The notes under the pieces are model-generated. The model was given only the letters and a program-made list of their open reading frames with translations. It did no database searches and had not been told where the DNA came from. DNA of 45,957 nucleotides from Pseudohongiella sp. (GTDB taxonomy: Bacteria; Pseudomonadota; Gammaproteobacteria; Pseudomonadales; Pseudohongiellaceae), in assembly GCA_030696315.1 (NCBI GenBank), contig JAUYSM010000017.1:1-45957 (forward strand). Direction: 5' to 3'. Positions within the stretch are counted from its first letter, which is position 1. Every line of letters begins with the position of its first letter. A program made the translations under genes and the position numbers. Shown in pieces: positions 17,245 to 26,374 of the stretch.

Positions 17245-18306
17245 TCAGGAAGAAACCAGCCGGTTGCGATAAACGGAGGGTGTTATCCCATGCAATTCTT
17301 TAAAGGCTTTGTTAAAGGACGATAACGAGGCATAACCAACGTCGAGAGCGATGCTGGAGATCTTGGCGCTGCTCTCCCCGCTCTCTTTGAGGATTTCTAT
17401 GGCTTTTTTGACGCGAAATTCGTTTAAAAACTGATTGAAATTGCGATAGCCCAATGTCTGGTTGATAAAACGCCGGAGCATGTATTCTCTGACCTGCATG
17501 GCATCCGCGAGGGTTTTTATCGTTAAACCCTGTAATGAGTACAAAAGATCTTTCTCCAGAGTTGCGTTGAGGTGCAAATAAAAAGTCTTGTCTGCTCTGG
17601 AATAAAAAGTTCTGATGTTTGGCTGTGAAACCGGCTCGCCAGGTGCGGTCACCTGCGTGGATGCTTTGTGCAATCGGAAAATGAACACATTAAAAAACAG
17701 CGCGTGCAGGAATATCAGTGTAATAAAGATGATGTGAACAATCTCGGGGCGAGAAGGAAGAAAACCCGATGCCACAATCATGCACACTAACAGTCCGATG
17801 GTCAGGACAAATGCTACTCGCAAGTTTCGGCGCGGCTCTGCAAGATCGAAGCTGAAATGATGTATCGCCAGAAAAATCGCGTGCGCGGAAAAAGCCAGCA
17901 TGATGGTTTGTGGCAGATAGTTGAACATGGCAAACGTCACATCATCCAGTTCCCGGCCCATACCGTCAGCTGCGGATCCAATCAATCGCAAGGTGGTATA
18001 GGTCAGTAACACGAGCCATGCCCATGCAGGTGTTTCAAGTTGGTCGGTAAACAGTCGGTGACTGATTGTCCACAACAGAAATGGTGCACAGATGGCCAGC
18101 AAACGAAAAATTTGTTGAAAGGCTAGCGGCGCGTTTTGTGTGACAGGCATCACAAGAATGATGTATGAGGTAAGGCAAATGCTGAAGATTGCTACTAATC
18201 TACTCAGCGCCTGCTGCTCATAATGGGCAAGGTAACACGTCCCTATAAATAGCAACTGGGAGATAGCGAGGGCACTGACAAAATACTGCACAACCTGTTG
18301 AGTCAT
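17245..18306 (-). CDS. Membrane-bound AraC-family transcriptional regulator
   Basis: 353 residues. Residues about 5-215 contain about seven hydrophobic segments, giving a membrane sensor domain. Residues about 250-350 are an AraC-type double helix-turn-helix: LTIKTLADAMQVREYMLRRF for the first and ISSIALDVGYASLSSFNKAF for the second, with the usual HGITPSVYRNRL end. This layout is common in proteobacteria and often controls an adjacent TonB-dependent receptor. Its 5' end faces the receptor gene across 288 bp, so that gap probably holds both promoters. The signal is not evident. The gene ends 17 bases from the convergent peptidase. Confidence 0.9.
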   Translation of the reverse strand: MTQQVVQYFVSALAISQLLFIGTCYLAHYEQQALSRLVAIFSICLTSYIILVMPVTQNAPLAFQQIFRLLAICAPFLLWTISHRLFTDQLETPAWAWLVLLTYTTLRLIGSAADGMGRELDDVTFAMFNYLPQTIMLAFSAHAIFLAIHHFSFDLAEPRRNLRVAFVLTIGLLVCMIVASGFLPSRPEIVHIIFITLIFLHALFFNVFIFRLHKASTQVTAPGEPVSQPNIRTFYSRADKTFYLHLNATLEKDLLYSLQGLTIKTLADAMQVREYMLRRFINQTLGYRNFNQFLNEFRVKKAIEILKESGESSAKISSIALDVGYASLSSFNKAFKELHGITPSVYRNRLVSS

Positions 18307-18594
18307 AGCATTTTGCTCTTATGTTTTTATTGTTTCTTTTGATCACCATAAGTGACAAAACGATTCAATGTCAACTCTGGTGACTGCCAGATTTCAAGCG
18401 TGCGGCAAGCCACCTGGCTCTGCTTTTTGATAATCAATCAGACTAACGAATTCCGGAAACCATGAATTTGGTTATTCGTCGGTTTTATTTTCACTATGAA
18501 CAAGACTTCGTACGCCGGATCGCCTAAAGATCATTGGCGGGTAATTTGTTTGTGTTACTGATCAACAATAAAAATAATCATAAGGAGTCTGCTA

Positions 18595-21500
18595 ATGTTT
18601 ACAACTCACCAGGGTCAATCACGTATTGGTTTTGCTTACAAACGTAGTGCGATCTTTATTGCAGTTTCAATGGCATCGGTCATGCTTACAGGCAATAGCC
18701 AGGCGCAACCGGCTGAGACAGAAATTGAGGAAGTCATTGTTACCGGCTCCTTTATCCGTCGCAGCGAGGGCCTCAACGCGGCATCGCCTGTCACGACGTT
18801 AAGCGCCGAGGATCTTGAAGCCCAGGGCACCGTCAACATGGCGCAGGTGGTGCAGAATCTGACGTTTAATAACGGCACTGCCGTCACCAACTCGATACAA
18901 GGTGTCACCAGCACCACCTCCAATTTTAACTTACGTGGCCTTGGCCCACGCGCTACGCTGACCCTGATTGATGGAAAACGTATCGCCACTGATAACGTGC
19001 AATCCATGCTGCCCGCCTCTGCGCTGCAACGCATGGAGGTGGTCACTGATGGTGCTGCGGCGCTGTATGGATCCGATGCCGTTGCCGGTGTAGTGAACCT
19101 GATTCCCTACACCTCGTACGATGGCATCAAAGTCGAATATTTCGAAGAAGGCGACAGCCGGGGTGATTATCGGAAGGCTGAAAGTTCTTTTTTGATGGGC
19201 AGAAGTTTTGACTCGGTAGATCTGGTGTTTGCCGGCTCGTTTGTTGACGCCGGTGCGCTCGAATGGGGAGAGCGACCAGACTATATAAAGGCGGGCCTCA
19301 CGCATAACGGTGGATCCAACCCAGGCAACTTCCTGGTGCCCAACCGCAATGCCAACGGCGATTTGCTCACCACCTCGCGCAGCCGGCCAGATCCGGCGTG
19401 CGGCTTCAAGACTGAAGCGGATCAGGTAAGTGATGGCAACAACGCCTGGGGTAACCCTGCATTAGGGCGCTGTTTCATGAGTTTTGGTGATACCCGGGAT
19501 TTTCAGCCTGAGTTTGATACCTCGTCCTTGTACGGTAACCTGAATTGGGACATTAACGACGATACTACCTTCCGCACGCAGGTCATGTGGAACCGCCAGT
19601 TAACCCGCAACCGCAACAATACCGGCAATCCGGGTGCCCGATCGGAAGACCTGCCGGTTGTGCGGGGTGAGTTGCCCGGCAATAATTTCAGAGCAAAAAC
19701 ATCTACGGGTGTCGATCTGTTTGCAGCGCCACGCAGGGACGGTTCAGGAAATATCGTACTGGATGGTTATGGCCGACCTGTGCCGCTGCGTAACGCCGCG
19801 GGCAACGTTGTGCTTGCCAATAACCGGTTTGCCTCGATAACTAGCGATCCAATGGGCGGGGTTCCGTTCAGCGAGGATGTGAGGATCAATGGTTCGCAGT
19901 GGTTGCCCTTTGGCAAGCCGGAGGCGAACACCATCCCCACCATCATGCAGGAGTTTGGCCATATTCAGATGAACCTGGGTGACCGGCGCGCACTGCGCTT
20001 CGCAACCGGTCTGGATTTTGCCGTACCGATGCTGGAAGGTTGGCAGGGTACAACAAATTACGTGTATAGCCATTACGACAATGTGGGTCAAAGCACCCAG
20101 CAGTTCAGCCTCGGTGCTGTTGCACAAGGCCTGAACTGTGATGTGGTCACAGATGTCAAAAGCTGCTTCAACCCGTTTGGTGCCACCGATGCCCGATTCA
20201 GAACACCTCAGCACGTTGCGGATGCGATTTACACCAACGAAAGAGTCAATGACAGGAACACACTGCAGACCTTCGATCTGATCTTCTCGGGTGACGTGCC
20301 ACTGGGCGGATTTGAGTTGCCGGGCGGCGCCATCGCCATGGCAACTGGCTACCAGCGTCGCGAAGAAACCCAAAAAGACGGGCCAACCGCGACCTCCATC
20401 AAAAATGATCAGCTGATTGGTGTGCGGGCTCTGCCGAGAAAGGTAGGCCGTTCCAGTGACTCCTGGTTTGCCGAACTCGCATTTCCGGTACTGGACAATC
20501 TGGAGTTGTCTGCCGCCGTCAGGGATGAAAGTTTCAGCTCTGGTCAGGGCGCGGTGGTCGACAAGTTCGGCCTGGTTTATGTGCCTACTGACTGGCTGAG
20601 TGTCCGCGCTACTATGGGTGAGGCGTTTATTGTGCCCACCTTGTCGCAATTGGATTCGCCGGAAGTGTGTGGATTAAGTAACGTGGATTACCTGTTCTCC
20701 TCATTTCAGGGTTTCATTACCTCTTGCCGGACTGGCAACCCGAATCTGACGCCTGAATCTTCGGACAGTCTCTCCCTCGGTGTTGACCTGGTGTTACTTG
20801 ACAACCTGACCTGGTCGCTGACCTGGAGCGAAACCGATTTTGTCGACCGCATTGTCAGCACAACCACACAGGATATTATCCGCACAGATTACCGGAACTT
20901 CCGCGAAGCAACGGGTTTTAATCCGACCACGGCCGCCCCTTTCCCCACGTTGGCGCAGCTTCAGAGCTGGCAGAATGATCCGCGATCAGACAAGCGAATC
21001 ATCCCTAATTCTCAGGACAACACTACACCCGACCGCATCCTGCAGAGCGATTCTAATGCGTCATCTATGTTGGTGCGCGCCTGGGATACGCAGATGGATT
21101 ATGGTTTCAGTCTGGACGATGTTGGCCTGAATGGCTGGGGTGACATCGACATGCAATTACAGGCGACCTATATGGATACCTACCGTTTCCAGCTGGCGGC
21201 AGATCAGCCTGTCAGAGAGGCGGTAGGCAGGCAGAATAACCAGTTCGGTGCCGTGCCAACCACGCCGAAGATTCGTGCAAACCTGCGCATCAACTGGTCT
21301 CTTGGCAGCCATACGGTCAGCACCACCACGCGCTATGTGGACGAGGTGATATTTGATGCCAATGAGTTCAGCTTCCAGGCAGCGTTTCCTGGCAGTGAAT
21401 GGGGTGGTATCACCGACAAGCTGCGCACCTGGACTCAGCTGGATATGTTCTACTCTTACCGGGGACTTGAGCTGTTTGGCAGCGATGTCAATCTCTCGGT

Positions 21501-21621
21501 GGGTGCTCGTAACCTGACTGACCGCATGCCACAGCAAACCGGCATGATTGCCGGTGTTGCGGCAGAATCACAGGATGTGCTGGGACGCGTTGTTTATGGC
21601 AGGGTGAATTTCAACTTCTGA
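18595..21621 (+). CDS. TonB-dependent outer-membrane receptor
   Basis: 1008 residues; ATG 18595 has AAGGAG 8 bases upstream. The signal peptide ends near residue 38 (MASVMLTGNSQAQP). A TonB-box-like EEVIVTGSFIRR follows at about 44-55, then the plug domain (VTTLSAEDLEAQG, NLRGLGPRATLTLIDGKR, VVTDGAAALYGSDAVAGVVNLI) and a large beta barrel. The last residues, VYGRVNFNF, end in Phe as expected for barrel insertion. No STN signalling domain precedes the plug. Such receptors import large or scarce ligands using the proton-motive force relayed by TonB. The ligand is unknown; the divergent AraC gene is a likely regulator. The barrel contains several Cys residues in pairs, which may stabilise extracellular loops. 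Confidence 0.93.
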   Translation: MFTTHQGQSRIGFAYKRSAIFIAVSMASVMLTGNSQAQPAETEIEEVIVTGSFIRRSEGLNAASPVTTLSAEDLEAQGTVNMAQVVQNLTFNNGTAVTNSIQGVTSTTSNFNLRGLGPRATLTLIDGKRIATDNVQSMLPASALQRMEVVTDGAAALYGSDAVAGVVNLIPYTSYDGIKVEYFEEGDSRGDYRKAESSFLMGRSFDSVDLVFAGSFVDAGALEWGERPDYIKAGLTHNGGSNPGNFLVPNRNANGDLLTTSRSRPDPACGFKTEADQVSDGNNAWGNPALGRCFMSFGDTRDFQPEFDTSSLYGNLNWDINDDTTFRTQVMWNRQLTRNRNNTGNPGARSEDLPVVRGELPGNNFRAKTSTGVDLFAAPRRDGSGNIVLDGYGRPVPLRNAAGNVVLANNRFASITSDPMGGVPFSEDVRINGSQWLPFGKPEANTIPTIMQEFGHIQMNLGDRRALRFATGLDFAVPMLEGWQGTTNYVYSHYDNVGQSTQQFSLGAVAQGLNCDVVTDVKSCFNPFGATDARFRTPQHVADAIYTNERVNDRNTLQTFDLIFSGDVPLGGFELPGGAIAMATGYQRREETQKDGPTATSIKNDQLIGVRALPRKVGRSSDSWFAELAFPVLDNLELSAAVRDESFSSGQGAVVDKFGLVYVPTDWLSVRATMGEAFIVPTLSQLDSPEVCGLSNVDYLFSSFQGFITSCRTGNPNLTPESSDSLSLGVDLVLLDNLTWSLTWSETDFVDRIVSTTTQDIIRTDYRNFREATGFNPTTAAPFPTLAQLQSWQNDPRSDKRIIPNSQDNTTPDRILQSDSNASSMLVRAWDTQMDYGFSLDDVGLNGWGDIDMQLQATYMDTYRFQLAADQPVREAVGRQNNQFGAVPTTPKIRANLRINWSLGSHTVSTTTRYVDEVIFDANEFSFQAAFPGSEWGGITDKLRTWTQLDMFYSYRGLELFGSDVNLSVGARNLTDRMPQQTGMIAGVAAESQDVLGRVVYGRVNFNF

Positions 21622-21674
21622 CAGCGCACGGTCTCACAGTAAAGGCCTGACATCAGGTTGCTAACAAACAGACG

Positions 21675-21710
21675 CCCCGCTCAACAATGTTGTTGAGCGG
21701 GGTTTTTGTT
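21675..21710 (+). terminator. Rho-independent terminator after the TonB-dependent receptor
   Basis: A perfect 12-bp stem (CCCCGCTCAACA with its complement) closes a four-base loop and is followed by a T-rich run. It lies about 55 bases past the receptor stop. Confidence 0.93.
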
Positions 21711-21753
21711 TAAGATGGTCCCGATACTGATCCGCATCAATGTGAGACACACC

Positions 21754-22197
21754 ATGAAACAACGCGACATCATCGTTGCCAATACGCTGACTTACAGTGG
21801 TACCTTGCCGCTGATCGGGTCTGTAATCCTGCTGCAGTTCCCAACGCTACTGCCCATGGCCGGGCTGGACGCTGCTTTGATTGCCAGTACCTACAGCGCA
21901 GTCATTATCTCGTTTCTGAGCGGTATTCATTGGGCTGCGTATCTGTTTTTTGCTGACAGATGCCCGCGCCACTTACTGATCAGAAGTAATGTTGTTGCCT
22001 TGCTTGCATGGGTGTCACTGCTGACAGGCAATCAACTGACCACCTCGCTTTTGCAGATTTTGTGTTTTCTCTATCTGCTGGCGCTGGATTCTAAATTGCG
22101 CGATGCCGCACTATTAGCTGAATGGTTTTTCCGCTTGCGGCGCAATGCCACCCTCATTGTGGTTAGCTGTTTGTTGTTGATTGTAGTGGTGGTTTAG
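21754..22197 (+). CDS. DUF3429-family membrane protein
   Basis: 147 residues from ATG 21754; an earlier in-frame start at 21706 lies in the terminator T-run and is unlikely. Four to five hydrophobic segments span most of the protein. The TYSAVIISFLSGIHWAAYLF stretch is the signature of DUF3429, an inner-membrane family of unknown role. The sequence ends in a very hydrophobic tail. The gene is alone, downstream of a strong terminator, so it probably has its own promoter, which I cannot identify with confidence. Confidence 0.8.
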   Translation: MKQRDIIVANTLTYSGTLPLIGSVILLQFPTLLPMAGLDAALIASTYSAVIISFLSGIHWAAYLFFADRCPRHLLIRSNVVALLAWVSLLTGNQLTTSLLQILCFLYLLALDSKLRDAALLAEWFFRLRRNATLIVVSCLLLIVVVV

Positions 22198-22201
22198 GGG
22201 C

Positions 22202-22227
22202 AGGCCGAATGCGAGGCCTCTCTATTG
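22202..22227 (+). terminator. Weak possible terminator after the DUF3429 gene
   Basis: AGGCC pairs with GGCCT across an eight-base loop, followed by only a partly T-rich tract. The short stem makes this doubtful. Confidence 0.3.
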
Positions 22228-22250
22228 AGTGTTTGAGATTGGATTGTCGT

Positions 22251-22562
22251 TCAACGAGGCGGCAGACCTCTCACCATGGTCAGAAATTCCAGCCGCGTGC
22301 CAGCCCGTCGGTGCTCGGACAGTGTTTGATACTCTGGGTCGGCATACCAGGCTTGAGCTTGGGCCTCTGACGGAAACTTGAACAGGATCATACGACCCGT
22401 ACGTGGGGAGTCCCCCTCCAGCGTGACGGCCGAGTCGTCGAAGGTAACAAACTCTCCGCCGTATCGTTTGAGCAACGGGAAGAAGCCCTTTTCATATTGG
22501 CGGTAGGTGGCAGCGTCGGTGACGTGCAGGTTCACAATCATGTATACAGCAACATCGCTCAT
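22251..22562 (-). CDS. DUF1330-family small protein
   Basis: 103 residues. AVYMIVNLHVTDAATYRQYEKGFFPLLKRYGGEFV and ILFKFPSEAQAQAWYADPEYQ are characteristic of DUF1330, a ferredoxin-like alpha/beta barrel family related to small monooxygenase-like folds. No catalytic role is established. It is the last gene of a minus-strand group with an epoxide-hydrolase-like enzyme 37 bases upstream, so it may be co-transcribed and act on the same compound. Cytoplasmic; no signal peptide. Confidence 0.88.
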   Translation of the reverse strand: MSDVAVYMIVNLHVTDAATYRQYEKGFFPLLKRYGGEFVTFDDSAVTLEGDSPRTGRMILFKFPSEAQAQAWYADPEYQTLSEHRRAGTRLEFLTMVRGLPPR

Positions 22563-22599
22563 GGGTTAACTCCGTCATTTTTATCAGGCAATTTTTTTT

Positions 22600-23688
22600 T
22601 CAGGCAATTTTCCGGCCCAGCCAATCCAGAATGATGCGATTCACTTCTTCCGGTTGCTCCTGCTGTGTCCAATGACCGCTGTCCTGCACCGTCACTTTCT
22701 CCAGATCCGCGATAAAATCCTCCATGCCGTCGGCAGACGCCGGTGGCAGGATGACATCATGTTCCGCGCCGATATACAGACAAGGCACATCAATGGTGTT
22801 GCGCGCATTCGCCAGCGCAACCGCCGTGCGGATCGCCGAGCGATACCAATTCAGGCCACCGGTAAACCCGGTTGTTTCATAGGCACTGACGTAATAGTCC
22901 ATGACTTCTGCGCTGAGGAAGGTTTCCCCCGGCTGAATGCCTTGCTGCAACATGCCCAGAAAATCCATACGCCTCTCTAGTGAATCCTCCGGCAGAGCTG
23001 CAAATACATCCTTGTTCCAGATGCCGCCCCGCGACAGGAAGAAGTCAAACGCTTTGCGGACATCCGCCTCCAGCACCGCTTCTGCGCGCCCCGGTTCCTG
23101 GAAGGTATTAAAGTAATAATCAGCTGTCCTCACGATCAACGATGGCTCGCTGCCTTGCACAGGTGGCAGATTGCCTGGTCGGTTGGCGGCGGTGTTCAAT
23201 CCAATAATACCCAGGCAACGATCCGGATAGACACGCGGCAGAGTCCACACCACAGCGCCACCCCAGTCATGCCCGACAAACACCGCTTTATCGATACCTT
23301 TGGCATCCAGCATGCCAATCAGATCTGCACAAAACACATCCATGCCGTAATCCGCAACATCAGCAGAGCCTCCCGTCAGCCCATAACCACGCTGATCCGG
23401 GGCGATGGCATGAAAACCGGCAGCCGCCACCGGCCCGATCTGATTGCGCCAGCTCAGTGCCAGCTCCGGAAAGCCATGACAAAACACCACGGCAGGGCCA
23501 GAACCCTGCTCATACACCGCCATGCGTATGCCATTGGTGTCGACAGTGTGCAGACCCGGCATCATCGGTGCGGGACCCAGTCCAGCATTTTGTGCAAACA
23601 CCGACAGGCTTAGTCCGGGCGCTCCCAGTCCGGCGTAGAGCCCCGCGCTGACTGCGCCCTGCAAAAAACGACGTCGATTATTGAGCAT
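22600..23688 (-). CDS. Tat-exported epoxide-hydrolase-like alpha/beta hydrolase
   Basis: 362 residues from ATG 23688, with GGGAG 9 bases upstream; an earlier in-frame start adds 25 residues ahead of the signal. The N-terminus NNRRRFLQGAVSAGLYAGLG is a twin-arginine signal, so the enzyme is folded before export to the periplasm. HGFPELALSWRNQ is the oxyanion region, GHDWGGAV carries the nucleophilic Asp, AEHDVILP the acid and DSGHWTQQEQP the His. Asp as nucleophile and the Tyr-rich lid (DYYVSAYETTG) suggest epoxide hydrolase rather than esterase; haloalkane dehalogenase is less likely. It belongs to a minus-strand cluster with oxidoreductase genes upstream, separated by 91 bases. Confidence 0.88.
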   Translation of the reverse strand: MLNNRRRFLQGAVSAGLYAGLGAPGLSLSVFAQNAGLGPAPMMPGLHTVDTNGIRMAVYEQGSGPAVVFCHGFPELALSWRNQIGPVAAAGFHAIAPDQRGYGLTGGSADVADYGMDVFCADLIGMLDAKGIDKAVFVGHDWGGAVVWTLPRVYPDRCLGIIGLNTAANRPGNLPPVQGSEPSLIVRTADYYFNTFQEPGRAEAVLEADVRKAFDFFLSRGGIWNKDVFAALPEDSLERRMDFLGMLQQGIQPGETFLSAEVMDYYVSAYETTGFTGGLNWYRSAIRTAVALANARNTIDVPCLYIGAEHDVILPPASADGMEDFIADLEKVTVQDSGHWTQQEQPEEVNRIILDWLGRKIA

Positions 23689-23779
23689 GTCGGGTAACTC
23701 CCTGATCAAGTAAGTTGATCTCACAGCACTGCAATTGATTTTAATTACTCGCGGCGCAGCCACTATAGTTAGTCAAATT

Positions 23780-24493
23780 TTAGAGTACCGTCTGTTCCAC
23801 GCCCAGTCTGGTCAACACCTCTTGAGGTGGTCCCTCATAGGTTAATGAGGGTTGATTGCCCACATAGCCGATGGCCTCCCAACCCTGCGCTGTGGCGTAA
23901 TAGGCGGCAGCGGCAAGCGAACGAAACCTGCTGAAAAATCTTGCTGCGGGTTTGAATTCGTCTGCGGCACTTTGCACAAAACAGATATCGTCGCAGATGG
24001 CCTGTTGCTGTTCCGGTGCCAGCTCTGCAAACGTCTGTTGAAAGCGCCTGACAGCCTCTGCATCAAGCCAATCCAAGCCCGGCAGCACAATCTCGCGATC
24101 AAGCAGCTGGGCGCTATACGGGGCGCTGACCCATTCATCCACAAAGTCAATGACATGCACGTCGCTGGCGGCAGGTCCCAGACTGTCGGCGGGCAGGATT
24201 ACGTCCGCCAATGCAGTAGCGGCGTTACGCTGTGCCCTGTTCAACGTTAACGGCCACAATTCTCCCGGACTGTAAGCCTGGTTTAAACGGGGATCGCCGC
24301 CATAACCATTGGCAGACACGGGAGGGACGGTTGGCAGTGGTTCAGCGCCGAAAACAGATGCATCGCCCAGTTTCAGCGCCGTCGCCACGGCGACAAACCA
24401 CTTGAACACGGTGCGTCGTGGTAAACGTGGTGCGTGATTTACAAAGACGGGGACAGCACTGAGCGATTCGGGTTCCTGATAATCATGCGACAT
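23780..24493 (-). CDS. Gluconate 2-dehydrogenase subunit 3-family protein
   Basis: 237 residues. A twin-arginine-like segment PRRTVFKWFVAVATALKLG lies near residues 23-42. The rest matches the subunit 3 family of membrane-bound GMC dehydrogenases: LNRAQRNAATALADVILPAD, VIDFVDEWVSAPY, and the helical RFQQTFAELAPEQQQAICDD. Small subunits of this type accompany a GMC flavoprotein and supply its export signal. Its ATG overlaps the TAA of the GMC gene (TAATG), so both are made in step. A typical complex also has a cytochrome c subunit, which is absent from this window. Confidence 0.88.
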   Translation of the reverse strand: MSHDYQEPESLSAVPVFVNHAPRLPRRTVFKWFVAVATALKLGDASVFGAEPLPTVPPVSANGYGGDPRLNQAYSPGELWPLTLNRAQRNAATALADVILPADSLGPAASDVHVIDFVDEWVSAPYSAQLLDREIVLPGLDWLDAEAVRRFQQTFAELAPEQQQAICDDICFVQSAADEFKPAARFFSRFRSLAAAAYYATAQGWEAIGYVGNQPSLTYEGPPQEVLTRLGVEQTVL

Positions 24494-26280
24494 TAGAGTA
24501 GCCCCTTTTTCGATTGATCGACCAGGAAATCACCCGCGCGCCATGCCATGGCCATGATGGTGAGTGTCGGATTCTTGTCTGCATTGGATGGGAAGGGTGT
24601 TCCATCCACCAGGAACAGATTTTTAACGTCCCAAGTCTGATTGTAGCCATTGCACACCGAGGTATTCCTGTCGCTGCCCATGATTGCACCGCCCACCTCA
24701 TGGATGATTTTGCCGCCTGGTTCGATACGGTTGCGCGCGGTGGTGACGCCGCGAACGGTGCCACCCATGGTTTCGATCAGTTCCCTGAAAGTCTGTTCAG
24801 CGTGGTCACACATACGCTGTTCATGTTCGGCCCATTTCCAGTGCCATTTCAGAACGGGTATTCCCCATTTGTCCGTCACGGTAGGGTCGAGTTCGGCAAA
24901 ACAATCGTCATTCGGAATCATCTCTCCGCGGCAGGCAAAACCCATAAAGGAGCCGTAATAGCGGCGCGCTTCCTGTTTGTATTTTGATCCGTAGGCTCCG
25001 GACCCCAAATCATCGGGCAGAGGATTACCGCCACCCGGCATGCCGCGCGTAGCACCCATCTCAATGTGGTAGCCACGCGGGAAACCCAGTTTTGCCGCGT
25101 CCTGGTAAAGCCACCACGGCGCATAAAAATGTGAACCGCCTGCCCCGTCTTCGTTATAAGGCGGCAGATTCTCCAAGGCCGGGATCTGCCCCTGCAGACT
25201 TGTGCCCACCGTATCCATAATGTACTTGCCGACCAGGCCGGAACTGTTGGCAATGCCATCAGGAAACAAAGTGCTTTTGGAGTTGAGCATGATGCGTACC
25301 GTTTCACCGCTGCTGGCAGCCAGCACCACGGCCTTGGCGTTTACCTGCCAATCCTTTCCGGTGGTTTTGTCTATAAAAGACACGCCCGTCGCTTTGCCGT
25401 CCGGTCCGACCAAGACTTCCCGCACGTGCGCATTGGCAACAATATCAAGATTGCCGGTGGCCAGCGCCGGCGGCAGGTGCACGGTTGTGCTCTGATAGTT
25501 GGCGCCGGTGGAACAACCGCGTCCACAAGGCGTTGCCCAGAAACAGGCTGACCGGGCGCGCATCGCATCGCCCACAATCTTCTGCGCCCAGCTGTCGCCG
25601 GGGAAAAGTACGGCAGGAAGCCTGTCGGCATCGAGCTTTTGTGTCAGTACCGCGCGGTGGATGGGAATGATCGGTATTCCCAGTGTCTTGCCATGTTTCT
25701 GCGCAAGCAACTCACCGGCGCGCCCTTTTGGCGGCGGTTGCAGCACGCCGGCAGGTGAGTCGGGGGTATTTTCCAGACCATGATTAGAGCCATAGACGCC
25801 AATAAGCTGCTCAACTTTGGTGTAATACGGTTCTATTTCATGGTAATCAACGGGCCAATCCAGACCAAATCCGTCACGTGATTTGGGTTTGAAATCATAG
25901 GGGCCGTTGCGCAGCGAGATGCGTCCCCAGTGGTTGGTGCGACCGCCAAGCATGCGCGCTCGCCACCACCAGAACTGCTCTTCCGGTTTGTCGCTCGCCT
26001 GCGTGTAAGGCTCAGCTTCCATCTGCCAGCCGCCGTCCACCGTGGCATCATGAAAGCCGAATTCCTTGTCCGGCGTCGCATTCCCGAGCAGTGGTGCCTG
26101 ATCGCGGCGCTGAAACATCGGTGTTTCGGTGACCGGATCATAGGCGCGTCCCGCTTCAAGCATCAGGCACTTGATACCCGCCAGCGTGAGCGTGAAGGCC
26201 ATCTGCCCACCTCCGGCACCGGAACCCACAATAATGACATCGTAATTTTGGGTGGCTTCTTCAGCTTTGATGGTCAACAT
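24493..26280 (-). CDS. GMC-family FAD oxidoreductase
   Basis: 595 residues; the ATG has GGGAG about 6 bases upstream. YDVIIVGSGAGGGQMAFTL is the FAD-binding Rossmann motif at residues about 13-31, followed by CLMLEAGRAYDP. WWWRARMLGGRTNHWGR is the GMC signature region. The C-terminal HEVGGAIMGSD and NADKNPTLTIMAMAWR hold the catalytic His and Asn. It has no signal of its own; family practice is export by hitch-hiking on the Tat-targeted subunit 3 encoded directly downstream. It would oxidise an alcohol or sugar in the periplasm and hand electrons to a cytochrome or quinone. The substrate is unknown. It probably heads a transcription unit through the DUF1330 gene. Confidence 0.92.
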   Translation of the reverse strand: MLTIKAEEATQNYDVIIVGSGAGGGQMAFTLTLAGIKCLMLEAGRAYDPVTETPMFQRRDQAPLLGNATPDKEFGFHDATVDGGWQMEAEPYTQASDKPEEQFWWWRARMLGGRTNHWGRISLRNGPYDFKPKSRDGFGLDWPVDYHEIEPYYTKVEQLIGVYGSNHGLENTPDSPAGVLQPPPKGRAGELLAQKHGKTLGIPIIPIHRAVLTQKLDADRLPAVLFPGDSWAQKIVGDAMRARSACFWATPCGRGCSTGANYQSTTVHLPPALATGNLDIVANAHVREVLVGPDGKATGVSFIDKTTGKDWQVNAKAVVLAASSGETVRIMLNSKSTLFPDGIANSSGLVGKYIMDTVGTSLQGQIPALENLPPYNEDGAGGSHFYAPWWLYQDAAKLGFPRGYHIEMGATRGMPGGGNPLPDDLGSGAYGSKYKQEARRYYGSFMGFACRGEMIPNDDCFAELDPTVTDKWGIPVLKWHWKWAEHEQRMCDHAEQTFRELIETMGGTVRGVTTARNRIEPGGKIIHEVGGAIMGSDRNTSVCNGYNQTWDVKNLFLVDGTPFPSNADKNPTLTIMAMAWRAGDFLVDQSKKGLL

Positions 26281-26374
26281 GTCGGCTCCCTGAGCATTTT
26301 TTTTGTTCTCGGCGGCGTAGTCTTTGACCTGGCTTTTATACAGTGCATCCGCTCCAAATTCCAGCTTCAGCGCC

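Noticed and set aside
19744-20649. 301-codon frame antisense to the TonB-dependent receptor
   Set aside because: No recognisable domain and it lies wholly inside a well-supported receptor gene.
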